Positions 26,476 through 34,819 of a stretch of 64,000 nucleotides of DNA are shown here, piece after piece. The stretch spans positions 3,078,001 through 3,142,000 of the forward strand of contig NZ_CP127385.1 of NCBI RefSeq assembly GCF_030378205.1. The letters run 5' to 3'. The DNA comes from Bradyrhizobium sp. NP1. GTDB taxonomy: Bacteria > Pseudomonadota > Alphaproteobacteria > Rhizobiales > Xanthobacteraceae. A program made the position numbers and the translations under genes. Numbering within the stretch: the stretch's first letter is position 1; the number at the start of each line of letters is the position of its first letter. The notes below the pieces were generated by a model. The model was not told the DNA's origin and searched no databases. It was given only the letters and a program-made list of their open reading frames with translations.

Positions 26476-27279
26476 ATGACCGAGGGCTTGCAGACGCCCG
26501 TCGCGCTCAATATGAAACGCGTCGAAAAGACCTATATGCTCGCGAACGGCACGTCGGCGATCGCGCTCGCGCCAGTCACGACGCGAGTTTTCGCCGGCGA
26601 GTTCGTGAGTTTCGTCGGTCCCAGCGGCTGCGGCAAGACGACGCTGCTCAAGATGTGCGCCGGGCTCGTATCGCCCTCGCGCGGACATGTCGGCCTGGGG
26701 GAAACCGACGTCCCGGTAGGGCCCGGCTCCTATGGCTTCGTCTTCCAGTCGGCCGCGCTGCTGCCGTGGAAGACGGTGCTCGCAAATGTGATGCTGCCCG
26801 CGAACATTCTTCACCTCGACAAGCAGCAAGCGAGGCAACGCGCGCTGCAATTGCTCGACATGGTGAAGCTGTCGCGGGCGCCGAACAAATATCCGCACGA
26901 GCTGTCCGGCGGCATGCAGCAGCGCGTATCGATCGCGCGCGCCATGCTGCATGATCCCGAGCTGATCTTCATGGATGAACCGTTCGGCGCGCTCGACGCC
27001 ATGACGCGCGAGGAGTTGAACATCGAACTGCAGAGACTGCATCAGAAGAACCGCAAGACGGTGCTTTTCGTGACCCATGACATCGACGAAGCCGTCCTGC
27101 TCTCGGACCGCATTCTCGTTCTGTCTGCCGGCCCGGGCCGCGTGGTCGCCGAGCTGAAGATCGACCTGCCGCGGCCGCGAAGTGCCGCCGACAAGCTGTC
27201 GCCGGAGTTCCGGCGCTACGCCCTTGAAATCCGGGCCCTGCTGGATGAACAGCGCGATCCTGCCGAGGAGATGCATTGA
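26476..27279 (+). CDS. ABC transporter ATP-binding protein, nitrate/sulfonate/taurine (SsuB/TauB) type
   Basis: 267 residues from the ATG at 26476 behind GAGGA; a TTG at 26449 is possible. Walker A is GPSGCGKTT, the signature is ELSGGMQQRVSIARAM, Walker B is LIFMDEPFGALD, and the His loop is VTHDIDEAV. It energises the permease and binding protein that follow. It overlaps the permease start (TGATG). Confidence 0.92.
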   Translation: MTEGLQTPVALNMKRVEKTYMLANGTSAIALAPVTTRVFAGEFVSFVGPSGCGKTTLLKMCAGLVSPSRGHVGLGETDVPVGPGSYGFVFQSAALLPWKTVLANVMLPANILHLDKQQARQRALQLLDMVKLSRAPNKYPHELSGGMQQRVSIARAMLHDPELIFMDEPFGALDAMTREELNIELQRLHQKNRKTVLFVTHDIDEAVLLSDRILVLSAGPGRVVAELKIDLPRPRSAADKLSPEFRRYALEIRALLDEQRDPAEEMH

Positions 27280-28121
27280 TGTCGGTGACTTCGGATACAC
27301 ATCAGGACCGGAAAGTCGCCGCCGGCGAGGCTCCGTCGTTGCCAAGGCCTCAATTCAATATCCCGACCCGGCTCTCGTCGTTCATTCTGGTCGTGCTGTT
27401 GCTTGGCTTGGCCGAATATGCCGCCAGGGGCGGCCACGTCTCCCGCCTCATCCTGCCGGCGCCGAGCGAAGTCGTGTCCGTTCTGTGGGACGGCTTCAAA
27501 TCCGGCTTCCTTCTCGAACATGTGCTGTCTTCGACCTATTCGACTCTCGTCGGTTTCCTGCTGGGCGCGGCGATCGCGATCGGCGCCGCCGGATTTCTCG
27601 CCACGATCCCGGCTCTCGAGAAGATATTGACGCCCTTCATCGTCGCTTTTCAAAGCCTGCCCAAGATCGCAATTGCGCCCCTGATCGTGCTTTGGCTCGG
27701 TTTCGGCGACCTCTCGAAAATGACGATCGTGATCGTCGTCTGTTTCTTCCCGATCATGATCAATGCGCTGCAGGGCTTCAAGATCCGCGACCGCAACCAT
27801 TACGAGCTGTTCAAGTCGCTTGGCGCCACGCGCATGCAGATGTTCTTCGGGCTGCGCCTTCCGCACGCCATTCCCTACATCTTCGCCGGCCTCCATATCG
27901 GCGCGATTTTTGCCCTGATCGGAACCGTGGTCGCCGAGTTCGTCGGCACCGACAAGGGACTTGGCTACGTCATGTTGCAAGCCAAGGCCAATTTCGACGT
28001 TCCTTCCGTGTATGCGTGCCTGGCGCTGTTGATGCTCATGGGCATTCTGCTGAATGCGTTGATGAGCTTTCTCGAAAGGAAAGTCTCGTTCTGGGCGAAC
28101 GACGTGAGCGCGATGCCGTAG
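27279..28121 (+). CDS. ABC transporter permease, nitrate/sulfonate/taurine (SsuC/TauC) type
   Basis: 280 residues. It has six membrane segments and the coupling-loop EAA motif ELFKSLGATRMQMFFGLRLPHAIPYIFAGL. The ATG at 27279 shares one base with the previous stop. It is the channel subunit of the importer in this operon. Confidence 0.91.
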   Translation: MSVTSDTHQDRKVAAGEAPSLPRPQFNIPTRLSSFILVVLLLGLAEYAARGGHVSRLILPAPSEVVSVLWDGFKSGFLLEHVLSSTYSTLVGFLLGAAIAIGAAGFLATIPALEKILTPFIVAFQSLPKIAIAPLIVLWLGFGDLSKMTIVIVVCFFPIMINALQGFKIRDRNHYELFKSLGATRMQMFFGLRLPHAIPYIFAGLHIGAIFALIGTVVAEFVGTDKGLGYVMLQAKANFDVPSVYACLALLMLMGILLNALMSFLERKVSFWANDVSAMP

Positions 28122-28162
28122 AGCAGCCTCGCGTCAAGTCCATCAAAAACAGGGGAGGAACC

Positions 28163-29248
28163 ATGTTCTGCTACGGTCGCGTCTACTCGATCGGGATTTC
28201 GACAATGTCGGCCGCTTTGCTGTGGCTCGTCGCGGCAGTTCCTCTGCGCGCGCAGACAGCGATCACCGTTGCGATGCCGACGGCGGTACTGCAGCCGCTG
28301 ACCGCATACTACACATCGATTCCCGCGACGCTGTTCTGGAAGGAAGAGGGGCTCGACGTCACGATCCTGGCGCTGAGCGGGGCCAACACGGCGGCGCAGG
28401 CGCTCGATGCGAACCGGGCTCAGGTCGCCTTCACCGCCAATACCGCATTGTTCTCGTTGTTGCAGGCCTATCCCGACACCAACCTGGTCGCGTTCTACAC
28501 CTTCATCCAGAACTTCCAGAGCATGCCGCGGGTTCTGCCGGATAGCCCGGTAAAGACCGTGGGCGATCTGGAAGGAAAAACCGTCGGCCTGCAGTCGCTT
28601 GGCAATTCCCAGGTGCAGACCACCAAAGCCCTCGTCAAGCAGGCGGGCAAGGATCCCAACAGCATCAAATTCGTCGCCGTCGGCGAGGGCGCGGAAGCAG
28701 CCTATGCGCTGAAAACCGGACGGGTCGACGCGCTGGCGCTGTTCGATGGCCTTTACGCGCTGATCGAGGCGGAGGGCACGCCGATGCGCAAGCTCGAGAG
28801 CGACGCCGCTTCGCCGGACCGGGTGGGCTTTCAGTCATCCATCTTTACCAAGCGCAGCTATCTAGAGCAGCATCGGGATGTGCTCGTGAAGCTCGGTCGC
28901 GGCGTGGCCAAGGCAACGATCTTCGCGGAAGAAAACCCGGAAGCCGCAGTCCGCATTCACTGGAAGGTCTACCCGGCGACCAGGGCGCGCGGCAGTTCCG
29001 ACGAGCAGGCGATGCGATTGAGCCTTGCCACGCTCCGAGCCCGGCTGAAGAACGTGACCGTGGTTGACGGTTTGATCGGCAATGCGAGCCGCGATCAGAT
29101 CGCAGGCTATATGCAGCTGATCATCGACGGCGGCGTGCTGAAGCAGCCGCTCGATATCGACAAGCTCTGGACGCCCTCGCTTCTGAAAGAGATCAACGAT
29201 TTCGATAAGGAAGCGGTCCGGCGCATGGCGCGCGAATGGAAGCCGTGA
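28163..29248 (+). CDS. ABC transporter substrate-binding protein, NMT1/SsuA/TauA type
   Basis: 361 residues from the ATG at 28163 behind AGGGGAGGAA; the frame stays open almost 1 kb upstream but that part is a shadow of the permease. A signal peptide ends at LRAQT. The type II periplasmic fold shows YYTSIPATLFWKEEGLDVTI, FTANTALFSLLQAYP and LEGKTVGLQSLGNSQVQTTKALV. Such proteins bind sulfonates, nitrate, pyrimidines or aromatic acids. The ligand here should be the pathway substrate. Confidence 0.89.
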   Translation: MFCYGRVYSIGISTMSAALLWLVAAVPLRAQTAITVAMPTAVLQPLTAYYTSIPATLFWKEEGLDVTILALSGANTAAQALDANRAQVAFTANTALFSLLQAYPDTNLVAFYTFIQNFQSMPRVLPDSPVKTVGDLEGKTVGLQSLGNSQVQTTKALVKQAGKDPNSIKFVAVGEGAEAAYALKTGRVDALALFDGLYALIEAEGTPMRKLESDAASPDRVGFQSSIFTKRSYLEQHRDVLVKLGRGVAKATIFAEENPEAAVRIHWKVYPATRARGSSDEQAMRLSLATLRARLKNVTVVDGLIGNASRDQIAGYMQLIIDGGVLKQPLDIDKLWTPSLLKEINDFDKEAVRRMAREWKP

Positions 29249-29386
29249 ATCAACTGGACACGACGAGCGAGCACGGTCCGGAGGAGTGGATGCCGGCTTT
29301 CCGAGAAAGATCATGCTCAAACAACAAGATGGAGCGAGCGGGCTTTCGAAGAAAAGTCATCGCGCTCCGGTTCTGGAGTTGACCGA

Positions 29387-30709
29387 GTGAATTCGACGTT
29401 CTGCCTTACCGCCGTCGGCGACGTCTATCTGGCGAAGCGGCTGCGCGACGAAAGCCATCCCGGCTTTCTCGAAGTCGCAAGCCTGCTGCGCGCCGGCGAG
29501 GCCCGGTTCGGCAATATCGAGATGCTGCTGCACGACTACGACAGCGCGCCGGCCGCGCAATGCCAGGGTGCGTGGGCGGCAGCCCCCACGCATCTCGCGG
29601 AGGAGATCGACTGGCTCGGCGTCAACCTCGCGTCGCTTGCCCATAATCACACCAGCGATTACGGCCATGGCGGCGTGGCGAGCACACGGCAGGCGCTCGA
29701 TCGGCTGAAGATCACTCACGCCGGCACCGGCCTTCATCTCGCGGCCGCGCGGGCGCCGAGCTATCTCGAAACGTCGTCGGGGCGATGTGCGCTGATCGCC
29801 GCGACCTCGACATTTCTGCCGCAGGCGCCTGCGGGATATCAGCGCGCCGATGCCTTGGGACGGCCGGGGGTGAACCCGCTTCGCTTCGAGACGGTCTATG
29901 AAGTCGACGATACAGCCTTCAAGGCGCTGGAACGGCTGCTTGCCGAAATTCCCGCAAGACCCCTCAGGGGTCATCGCGAAGGCCCAATGCAACACCGCGG
30001 CGCCGCCGATGGCGCTCTCGACTTCATGGGCAATCGGTTCGTGCAGGCGAAAGCCTTCGCGGTCCGTTCACGCTGCAATCTGGTCGATCTGGTTGAAATC
30101 TGCGCATCCGTCGCGGAGGCGAGAAGCCAAGCCGATTGGGTCGTGGTGAGCATTCACTCGCACGAATACGACCGGACGCAAGAGGAGCCGCCGGCGTTCG
30201 TCACCGAATTCAGCCGCGCCGCGATCGACGCCGGGGCCGATATCGTGATCGGGCATGGCCCGCATGTGCTGCGCGGCGTTGAGGTCTATAATGGCCGGCC
30301 GATCCTCTACAGCCTCGGCGCCTTCGTTTTCCAGCCCTATCTGTTTCCCCAGCAACCTGCCGACTTCTATGAGGCGCTCGGGCTCGATCGCGACGCGAGC
30401 CTTGAGGACGCCTATGCGCTGCGCAGCAAAGGCGGCGGCTTCTTCGAAAACCGCAAATTCTGGGAGACGGTTGTCGTTCGCTGCGAATTCGGCCCGGCTG
30501 AAACCCGTCTCGTCTTCCATCCGATCGATCTCTTGACCGGTATCGAGGACACCACGGGCCTGCCCATGGTCGCCAAGGGAGAGCAGGGGCTTGCAATCCT
30601 GAATCGATTGATCGGGCTCAGCGAACCCCTGACACAACGCTTCACCATCGATCGCAACGCCTGCACCGCAACGCTCGTCATCCACCGCAACCAATCCAAA
30701 TCATCGTAG
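29387..30709 (+). CDS. CapA-type metallophosphatase (PGA_cap domain)
   Basis: 440 residues from a GTG at 29387 behind GGAG. The domain is calcineurin-like: AVGDVYLAKR (about 10), FGNIEMLL, SLAHNHTSDYG (about 86-96), VVVSIHSHEYD, and IGHGPHVLRGVEVYNGRPILYSLGAFVF near 290. All the metal-ligand regions are present. It has no signal peptide or membrane anchor, so it is not the usual capsule or polyglutamate CapA. A role as a cytosolic hydrolase or amide-bond enzyme of this pathway is inference. Residues about 188-205 are encoded by a palindromic stretch that may be an inserted repeat. Confidence 0.85.
   Translation: MNSTFCLTAVGDVYLAKRLRDESHPGFLEVASLLRAGEARFGNIEMLLHDYDSAPAAQCQGAWAAAPTHLAEEIDWLGVNLASLAHNHTSDYGHGGVASTRQALDRLKITHAGTGLHLAAARAPSYLETSSGRCALIAATSTFLPQAPAGYQRADALGRPGVNPLRFETVYEVDDTAFKALERLLAEIPARPLRGHREGPMQHRGAADGALDFMGNRFVQAKAFAVRSRCNLVDLVEICASVAEARSQADWVVVSIHSHEYDRTQEEPPAFVTEFSRAAIDAGADIVIGHGPHVLRGVEVYNGRPILYSLGAFVFQPYLFPQQPADFYEALGLDRDASLEDAYALRSKGGGFFENRKFWETVVVRCEFGPAETRLVFHPIDLLTGIEDTTGLPMVAKGEQGLAILNRLIGLSEPLTQRFTIDRNACTATLVIHRNQSKSS
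29958..29972. repeat. REP-like palindrome inside the capA-type gene
   Basis: GACCCCT and AGGGGTC are perfect 7-bp arms around one base, followed by TCATCGCGAAGGCCCAATGC. This resembles the intergenic palindromic repeats common in Bradyrhizobium-type genomes, but it lies in frame within the linker of a gene. The repeat nature is inference from style; no second copy is in the window. Confidence 0.3.
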
Positions 30710-30718
30710 GGAGCATTT

Positions 30719-31513
30719 ATGAAACTCTGGTACCAGCTCGTCTCTTCGGAATCCGGAATGAAGGATTTCATCAGCGCCACCCAGGCGCTTTGCGATCGTG
30801 CTGCCGCGCCCGGCACGAAAGTGGAGGTGCGCGGCACCACCGAGGGTGCGCTCGGCGACCAGTTCCGGCTGTTCTGGCACTATGATGTACGCGAGATCAT
30901 CGCTAACGCGCTCAACGTTCGCAAATCGGGAGGCTATGACGCGTTCGTGCTGGCGAACTCGCTCGACCCGGCGCTGGTCGAGCTGCGCGAAATGCTCGAT
31001 ATTCCCGTCGTCTCCTTCATGGAAGTGTGCTGCTTCATCTCCTGCACGATGGGAGAGCGTTTCGGTCTCGTCGTCCCTAACCGGAAAATGACCGCGCGAT
31101 ATCGTGAAATCCCGATCGGCTACGGCTTGCGGGACCGGCTCGCCTCGGTCGAGGCGATCGAGTTTGACAATATCCGCGGCTTCAACGACGTCTTCGTCGA
31201 CGAAAAGCTCGGCGACCGCTGCGTCGATCAAATTCTGGCGGCCAGCCGGCGTGCGATCGACAATGGTGCGGAAGTCGTCATTCCGGCTGGCCCGCCGGCG
31301 ACGCTGCTGGCGCAACGCGGAATATTCAAGCTCGGCGGCGTGCCGCTGCTCGACAGTTACAGCCTGCTGGTGAAGGCGGCGGAAATGATGGTGTCGATGC
31401 ACAAGCTGACGGGCGTGCATGTCAGCCGGCATCTTCTCTATGAAGCGCCGAGCTCCGAATACATCCAGCGGGTAGCCAATGTCCGCAACATCGACGCTCT
31501 CCGCGCCGGCTAA
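30719..31513 (+). CDS. Asp/Glu/hydantoin racemase-fold protein lacking both catalytic cysteines
   Basis: 264 residues, starting 9 bases after the CapA stop, behind GGGAG. The fold is clear from MKLWYQLVSSE at the start, GYDAFVLANSLDPALVELREMLDIPVVSFMEV and GAEVVIPAGPPATLL. In active racemases each half has a cysteine after a beta strand. Here the first position is N80 and the second is in A190-G191. The protein is therefore unlikely to racemise by the two-base cysteine mechanism and could be a lyase, isomerase, decarboxylase or binding protein that uses the same fold. Two other cysteines (C104, C105) lie near the domain interface. Confidence 0.8.
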   Translation: MKLWYQLVSSESGMKDFISATQALCDRAAAPGTKVEVRGTTEGALGDQFRLFWHYDVREIIANALNVRKSGGYDAFVLANSLDPALVELREMLDIPVVSFMEVCCFISCTMGERFGLVVPNRKMTARYREIPIGYGLRDRLASVEAIEFDNIRGFNDVFVDEKLGDRCVDQILAASRRAIDNGAEVVIPAGPPATLLAQRGIFKLGGVPLLDSYSLLVKAAEMMVSMHKLTGVHVSRHLLYEAPSSEYIQRVANVRNIDALRAG

Positions 31514-31547
31514 AACGTCCACTTAACGAGGAAAGGAACTACCGGAA

Positions 31548-31844
31548 ATGGAAAAGAAAATCATGCTTGTGGTCGAGTTCGAGATCAAGCCCGAGCATCG
31601 CGACAAGTTTCTGACGCTCATTCATGGCCATGCGCGCCGGACGCGAAGCCGGGAGGAGGCGTGCCTGCAGTTTGACGTCCTCATTCCGCAGGAGAAAGGC
31701 AACAAGGTCTTCCTGGTCGAGGCCTACAAGGACAGCCAGTCGCTCGACAGCCACTTCAAGAACTCCGGGCTGGATTACGTGCGCGAGATCTACAAGGACT
31801 GGATCGTCAGTCGCACCATCACGATCTGCGATAATCTGATCTGA
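31548..31844 (+). CDS. Antibiotic biosynthesis monooxygenase (ABM) family protein
   Basis: 98 residues, a single ferredoxin-like ABM domain: MLVVEFEIKPEHRDKFLTLI, HARRTRSREEACLQFDVL, and the conserved FLVEAYKDSQSLDSHFKN. Members are cofactor-free quinol monooxygenases (YgiN) or heme-degrading enzymes; many have unknown function. A good ribosome-binding site (AGGAAAGGAA) precedes it. It lies in the operon between the racemase-fold protein and the TIM-barrel protein. Confidence 0.87.
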   Translation: MEKKIMLVVEFEIKPEHRDKFLTLIHGHARRTRSREEACLQFDVLIPQEKGNKVFLVEAYKDSQSLDSHFKNSGLDYVREIYKDWIVSRTITICDNLI

Positions 31845-31858
31845 CGACCATCGCCGCC

Positions 31859-32674
31859 ATGGATCGCTCGCGACTGGCCATCAACCAGATTACGACCCCG
31901 CGTTGGTCGCTGTCGCAGGCGATCGATGGCTATGCGAGGGCCGGTGCGACCGGCATCGGCATCTGGCGGGACAAGCTCGCGGAGGCAGGCCTTGCCTCCG
32001 CGCGCGCGATGATTCGGGACGCGGGCCTTTGGGTGCCGAGCCTGTGCAAGACAGGTGACGTCGGGCGGCTTGATACGGAAGGCGCAACGGCGGCTGTCGA
32101 CGACTGCCGCCGGGCCATCGACGAAGCGAGCGAGATAGGCGCGGCTTGCGTCGTCTTCGTAAGCGGAGGTTCCGCGCCCTCCCGGGCCGGCGTTGACGAG
32201 GCCCGCAAGCGTGTCGCCGACGTCCTGCGGGCGGCGGCCGACTACGCGCGTTCAACCAATGTGCGGATTGGGCTGGAGCCCTTCCATCCCATGCATACGG
32301 CCGAACGCGGCTGCATCAACACCCTGTCGCAGGCCTTCAGGCTCCGGGATTCTATCGGAGACGGCGTGTCGGTCGTGTTCGATATTTTTCATTGCTGGTG
32401 GGACCCAGGCCTTCTGTCCCATATTCGAGGACGCGACCTTTCGGCGATCGCAACGGTTCATCTGTGTGATTGGCGCGTGCCGACCCGGCATCCGGTGCAG
32501 GATCGGGCGATGCCGGGTGACGGCGCCGCCGATGTCGCGAACGTCGTGCGCGAATTCGAGCGGAGCGGATATCGCGGCCCCTACGAGATCGAGGTCTTTT
32601 CCGACGATTGGGCCGAGCGCGATCCGAGCGAAGTTGCCGACATCTGTGTCAAGCGCTACGATTCCCTGGCGTAA
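31859..32674 (+). CDS. Sugar phosphate isomerase/epimerase-type TIM barrel
   Basis: 271 residues, an AP-endonuclease-2-like barrel. The four metal-ligand strands are readable: IGLEPFHPMH (Glu), VVFDIFHCWW (Asp), TVHLCDWRVP (His) and YEIEVFSDDW (Glu). Family members isomerise or epimerise sugars and hydroxypyruvate or dehydrate inosose. It is the last gene of the operon, 14 bases after the ABM gene. It probably processes a keto or hydroxy product of the pathway. Confidence 0.85.
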   Translation: MDRSRLAINQITTPRWSLSQAIDGYARAGATGIGIWRDKLAEAGLASARAMIRDAGLWVPSLCKTGDVGRLDTEGATAAVDDCRRAIDEASEIGAACVVFVSGGSAPSRAGVDEARKRVADVLRAAADYARSTNVRIGLEPFHPMHTAERGCINTLSQAFRLRDSIGDGVSVVFDIFHCWWDPGLLSHIRGRDLSAIATVHLCDWRVPTRHPVQDRAMPGDGAADVANVVREFERSGYRGPYEIEVFSDDWAERDPSEVADICVKRYDSLA

Positions 32675-32950
32675 GCAAGCGCAATCGAGGCCGCCTCGGT
32701 CCGAGGATTGTCGTGTGATCGGGCAGCGTTCGACACAGCGAGAGCTCTGATTTCCTAGTGAGCAGGCGGTCCGAGGCGTCATGCTGACGTCGAATTGACG
32801 AGAGCAGGGCAGCGACCTGTGAACGAGAAGCTGATCTCGTTTGTTTGTCGGCGGTGGCGAGCAGACCTGCCTTCGTCTCGTCGGTGGGGTAGGGGGCTGC
32901 CGTCCAGCGCAACGGTGAAGAATGCTGAGGTCGCCCATCCGGAGGCGGGC
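32675..32950. other. Intergenic gap before the flavin monooxygenase
   Basis: 276 bases. The monooxygenase frame is open from 32795, but the good start (GGAGGCGGGC before the ATG) is at 32951. Base composition is less GC-rich than in the previous operon. No other gene was seen. Confidence 0.4.
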
Positions 32951-34087
32951 ATGAAGAATCCGAGTGCAATTATTGTCGGTGCCGGTCCTGCTGGCCTTGC
33001 CTGTGCGGCTAGTATGCGCGCTCAGGCGATAGACGTTACGGTATTGGAAAAGGCAAACGCGGTCGGCTCAACGTGGCGACGTCACTACGATCGCCTTCAT
33101 CTCCACACGGATAGCAGCCATTCGGGTCTGCCCGGAATGGAGATGCCACGCAGTTTTCCGACCTACCCCTCGCGAACACAAGTCGTTTCCTATTTGGAGA
33201 GTTACGCGGCGCACTTTGGCATCCGGCCTGTTTTCGACACCACAGTAACTGGCATCAGGCGGTATGGTTTGCAGTGGTGTGTGGAAACAACTCGAGTACC
33301 CGTGTCAGCGGAGGTGGTGGTCGTTGCTACCGGATGGGCCGATTTTCCCTACCGGCCGTTTTGGCCCGGATCGGAGGCGTTCCGCGGAGACTGCATCCAT
33401 AGTTGCGAATATCGTAACGCTTCGCCCTATTTGGGAAAGCGCGTTTTGGTTGTTGGATTTGGCAATTCCGGCGGTGAAATTGCGCTCGATCTCGCGGTCG
33501 CTCGGATCGACACCACCTTGGCGGTGCGCGGTCCGGTTCAAATCCTGCCCCGCGATCTATTGGGCATTCCAATTCTGACCTGGGCAATCGCACAACGGAG
33601 CCTGCCGGCCAAATTTGTCGATTACGTCAACGAGCCGATCATACGTTTGGCCATTGGGCCAATTGAGCGGTTCGGATTGCGCCGCGCCGGCAAAAGACCT
33701 CGCCGCATGGTCGAGGAGGACAGACGAGTTCCATTACTCGATGTCGGTACACTGGCAAAGATCAGAGACGGGTCGATCAAGGTGCGTAGGGGCGTCGATC
33801 GTTTCACGCCCGACGGCGTGGTCTTCTCGGACCTCAGTGCAGAGCAGTTTGATTCTGTCATACTTGCGACCGGCTTCCGCCCCGATCTGCGGCAACTGCT
33901 TTCGGATGCGAATGATGTGTTGGACGAAAACGGAAAACCCGTGGAGACGGGAAAGACGACGAAAGAGCCTGGGTTGTATTTCTGCGGCCTTACCGCATCT
34001 CCTACCGGGCAATTGCGCGAGATTGGCCTGGAAGCCAAACGTATCGCTAAACTCGCGAAGCATTACCTGGCGAGCGTTCGCACCTAG
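32951..34087 (+). CDS. Flavin-containing monooxygenase / CzcO-like NAD(P)H oxidoreductase
   Basis: 378 residues. The FAD motif is AIIVGAGPAGLACAASM (5-21), followed by GSTWRRHYDRLHLHT. The FMO-type motif is FRGDCIHSCEY, and the NADPH motif is VLVVGFGNSGGEIALDLA. The C-terminal ATGFRPDL is typical of class B flavoproteins. Such enzymes oxygenate N, S or carbonyl carbons. Codon use is less GC-rich than the operons on either side, and the gene stands alone, so separate acquisition is plausible. Confidence 0.86.
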   Translation: MKNPSAIIVGAGPAGLACAASMRAQAIDVTVLEKANAVGSTWRRHYDRLHLHTDSSHSGLPGMEMPRSFPTYPSRTQVVSYLESYAAHFGIRPVFDTTVTGIRRYGLQWCVETTRVPVSAEVVVVATGWADFPYRPFWPGSEAFRGDCIHSCEYRNASPYLGKRVLVVGFGNSGGEIALDLAVARIDTTLAVRGPVQILPRDLLGIPILTWAIAQRSLPAKFVDYVNEPIIRLAIGPIERFGLRRAGKRPRRMVEEDRRVPLLDVGTLAKIRDGSIKVRRGVDRFTPDGVVFSDLSAEQFDSVILATGFRPDLRQLLSDANDVLDENGKPVETGKTTKEPGLYFCGLTASPTGQLREIGLEAKRIAKLAKHYLASVRT

Positions 34088-34422
34088 CGACACTCTGCCA
34101 ACTCCGCGGCTTCATGGCGCGCGTGCATTGGAAGGCGGCGTGTGCACGACGTGTGCACCGGGAGATCAAGAAAAATGTTGTGACAACCAGTGTGAGCAGG
34201 CCCTTTGGCGTGAGGCACGGCGACGATGTGCACGACAAAGGTTCTCCGGGGGGAAGAGGAGGTGTGCGAGCGACGGAGTAAGAGCAAGCCTTAGTTGTCG
34301 GAGGTGAAAGACAGTCACACGTCACTGCGCAGGAGGCGCGCCAATCCGTGCCGTCTTGCAACCTGGCCGCAACAACAGGCCTTCGAACAAGCGTCCGAGA
34401 TGGCTCCGCTAGCGCGTATCCC
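34088..34422. other. Intergenic gap without a recognisable gene
   Basis: 335 bases between convergent genes. GTGCACGACGTGTGCAC near 34142-34158 is a near-palindrome (GTGCAC arms). Short frames lack start signals and known motifs. Confidence 0.35.
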
Positions 34423-34779
34423 TCAACAGGTCACGTGAAAGAGCCCGATCCTCTTCGCGCGCGACCGGTTGAATGTCCGGATCGCCTCGGGTGTCGGTTT
34501 CAACAAGACTTCGCAGTCCTTTCTTTCGAAATAGGCTTCAGCTTCCGGTGACAGACGCACGTTGCCCATCTGACCCGAGCCAATGACGACTTGGTCGCAC
34601 CCCTTTTCGAAGAGAAATTTTGCCTCATCTTCTGAAAGCACGTGCGAGGTGCCATAGAGCTTCTTTGATAAATTTTTTTTCCGTTTTACCACTTTGCCGG
34701 AAAGGCGAACGATCACATCGTGCTCATACGTCTTTCCGTCAATCGTAATCGCGCCAAATATGGTGCTGTCAATCGTCAT
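34423..34779 (-). CDS. Mth938-domain (DUF498) protein
   Basis: 118 residues: MTIDSTIFGAITIDGKTYEHDVIV at the start, then VVIGSGQMGNVRLSPEAEAYFERKDCEVLLKPTPEAIRTFN. This matches the Mth938/AAMDC fold, a small alpha/beta domain of unknown activity. It is more Lys-rich and less GC-rich than neighbours. It is 41 bases downstream of the LysM gene in the same direction and may be co-transcribed. Confidence 0.8.
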   Translation of the reverse strand: MTIDSTIFGAITIDGKTYEHDVIVRLSGKVVKRKKNLSKKLYGTSHVLSEDEAKFLFEKGCDQVVIGSGQMGNVRLSPEAEAYFERKDCEVLLKPTPEAIRTFNRSRAKRIGLFHVTC

Positions 34780-34819
34780 CGCGAGCTCCCAGACTACTCA
34801 GGCCCCAAATCGCGGCGTT

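Noticed and set aside
27182..28162. Frame open for almost 1 kb upstream of the binding protein at 28163, suggesting a 688-residue fusion
   Set aside because: The upstream part overlaps the real permease in another frame, has no family match, and the signal peptide starts at 28163.
29387..30709. Capsule or poly-gamma-glutamate biosynthesis protein CapA in the strict sense
   Set aside because: No signal or membrane anchor and no capsule genes nearby; it lies inside a catabolic operon, so only the domain name is kept.
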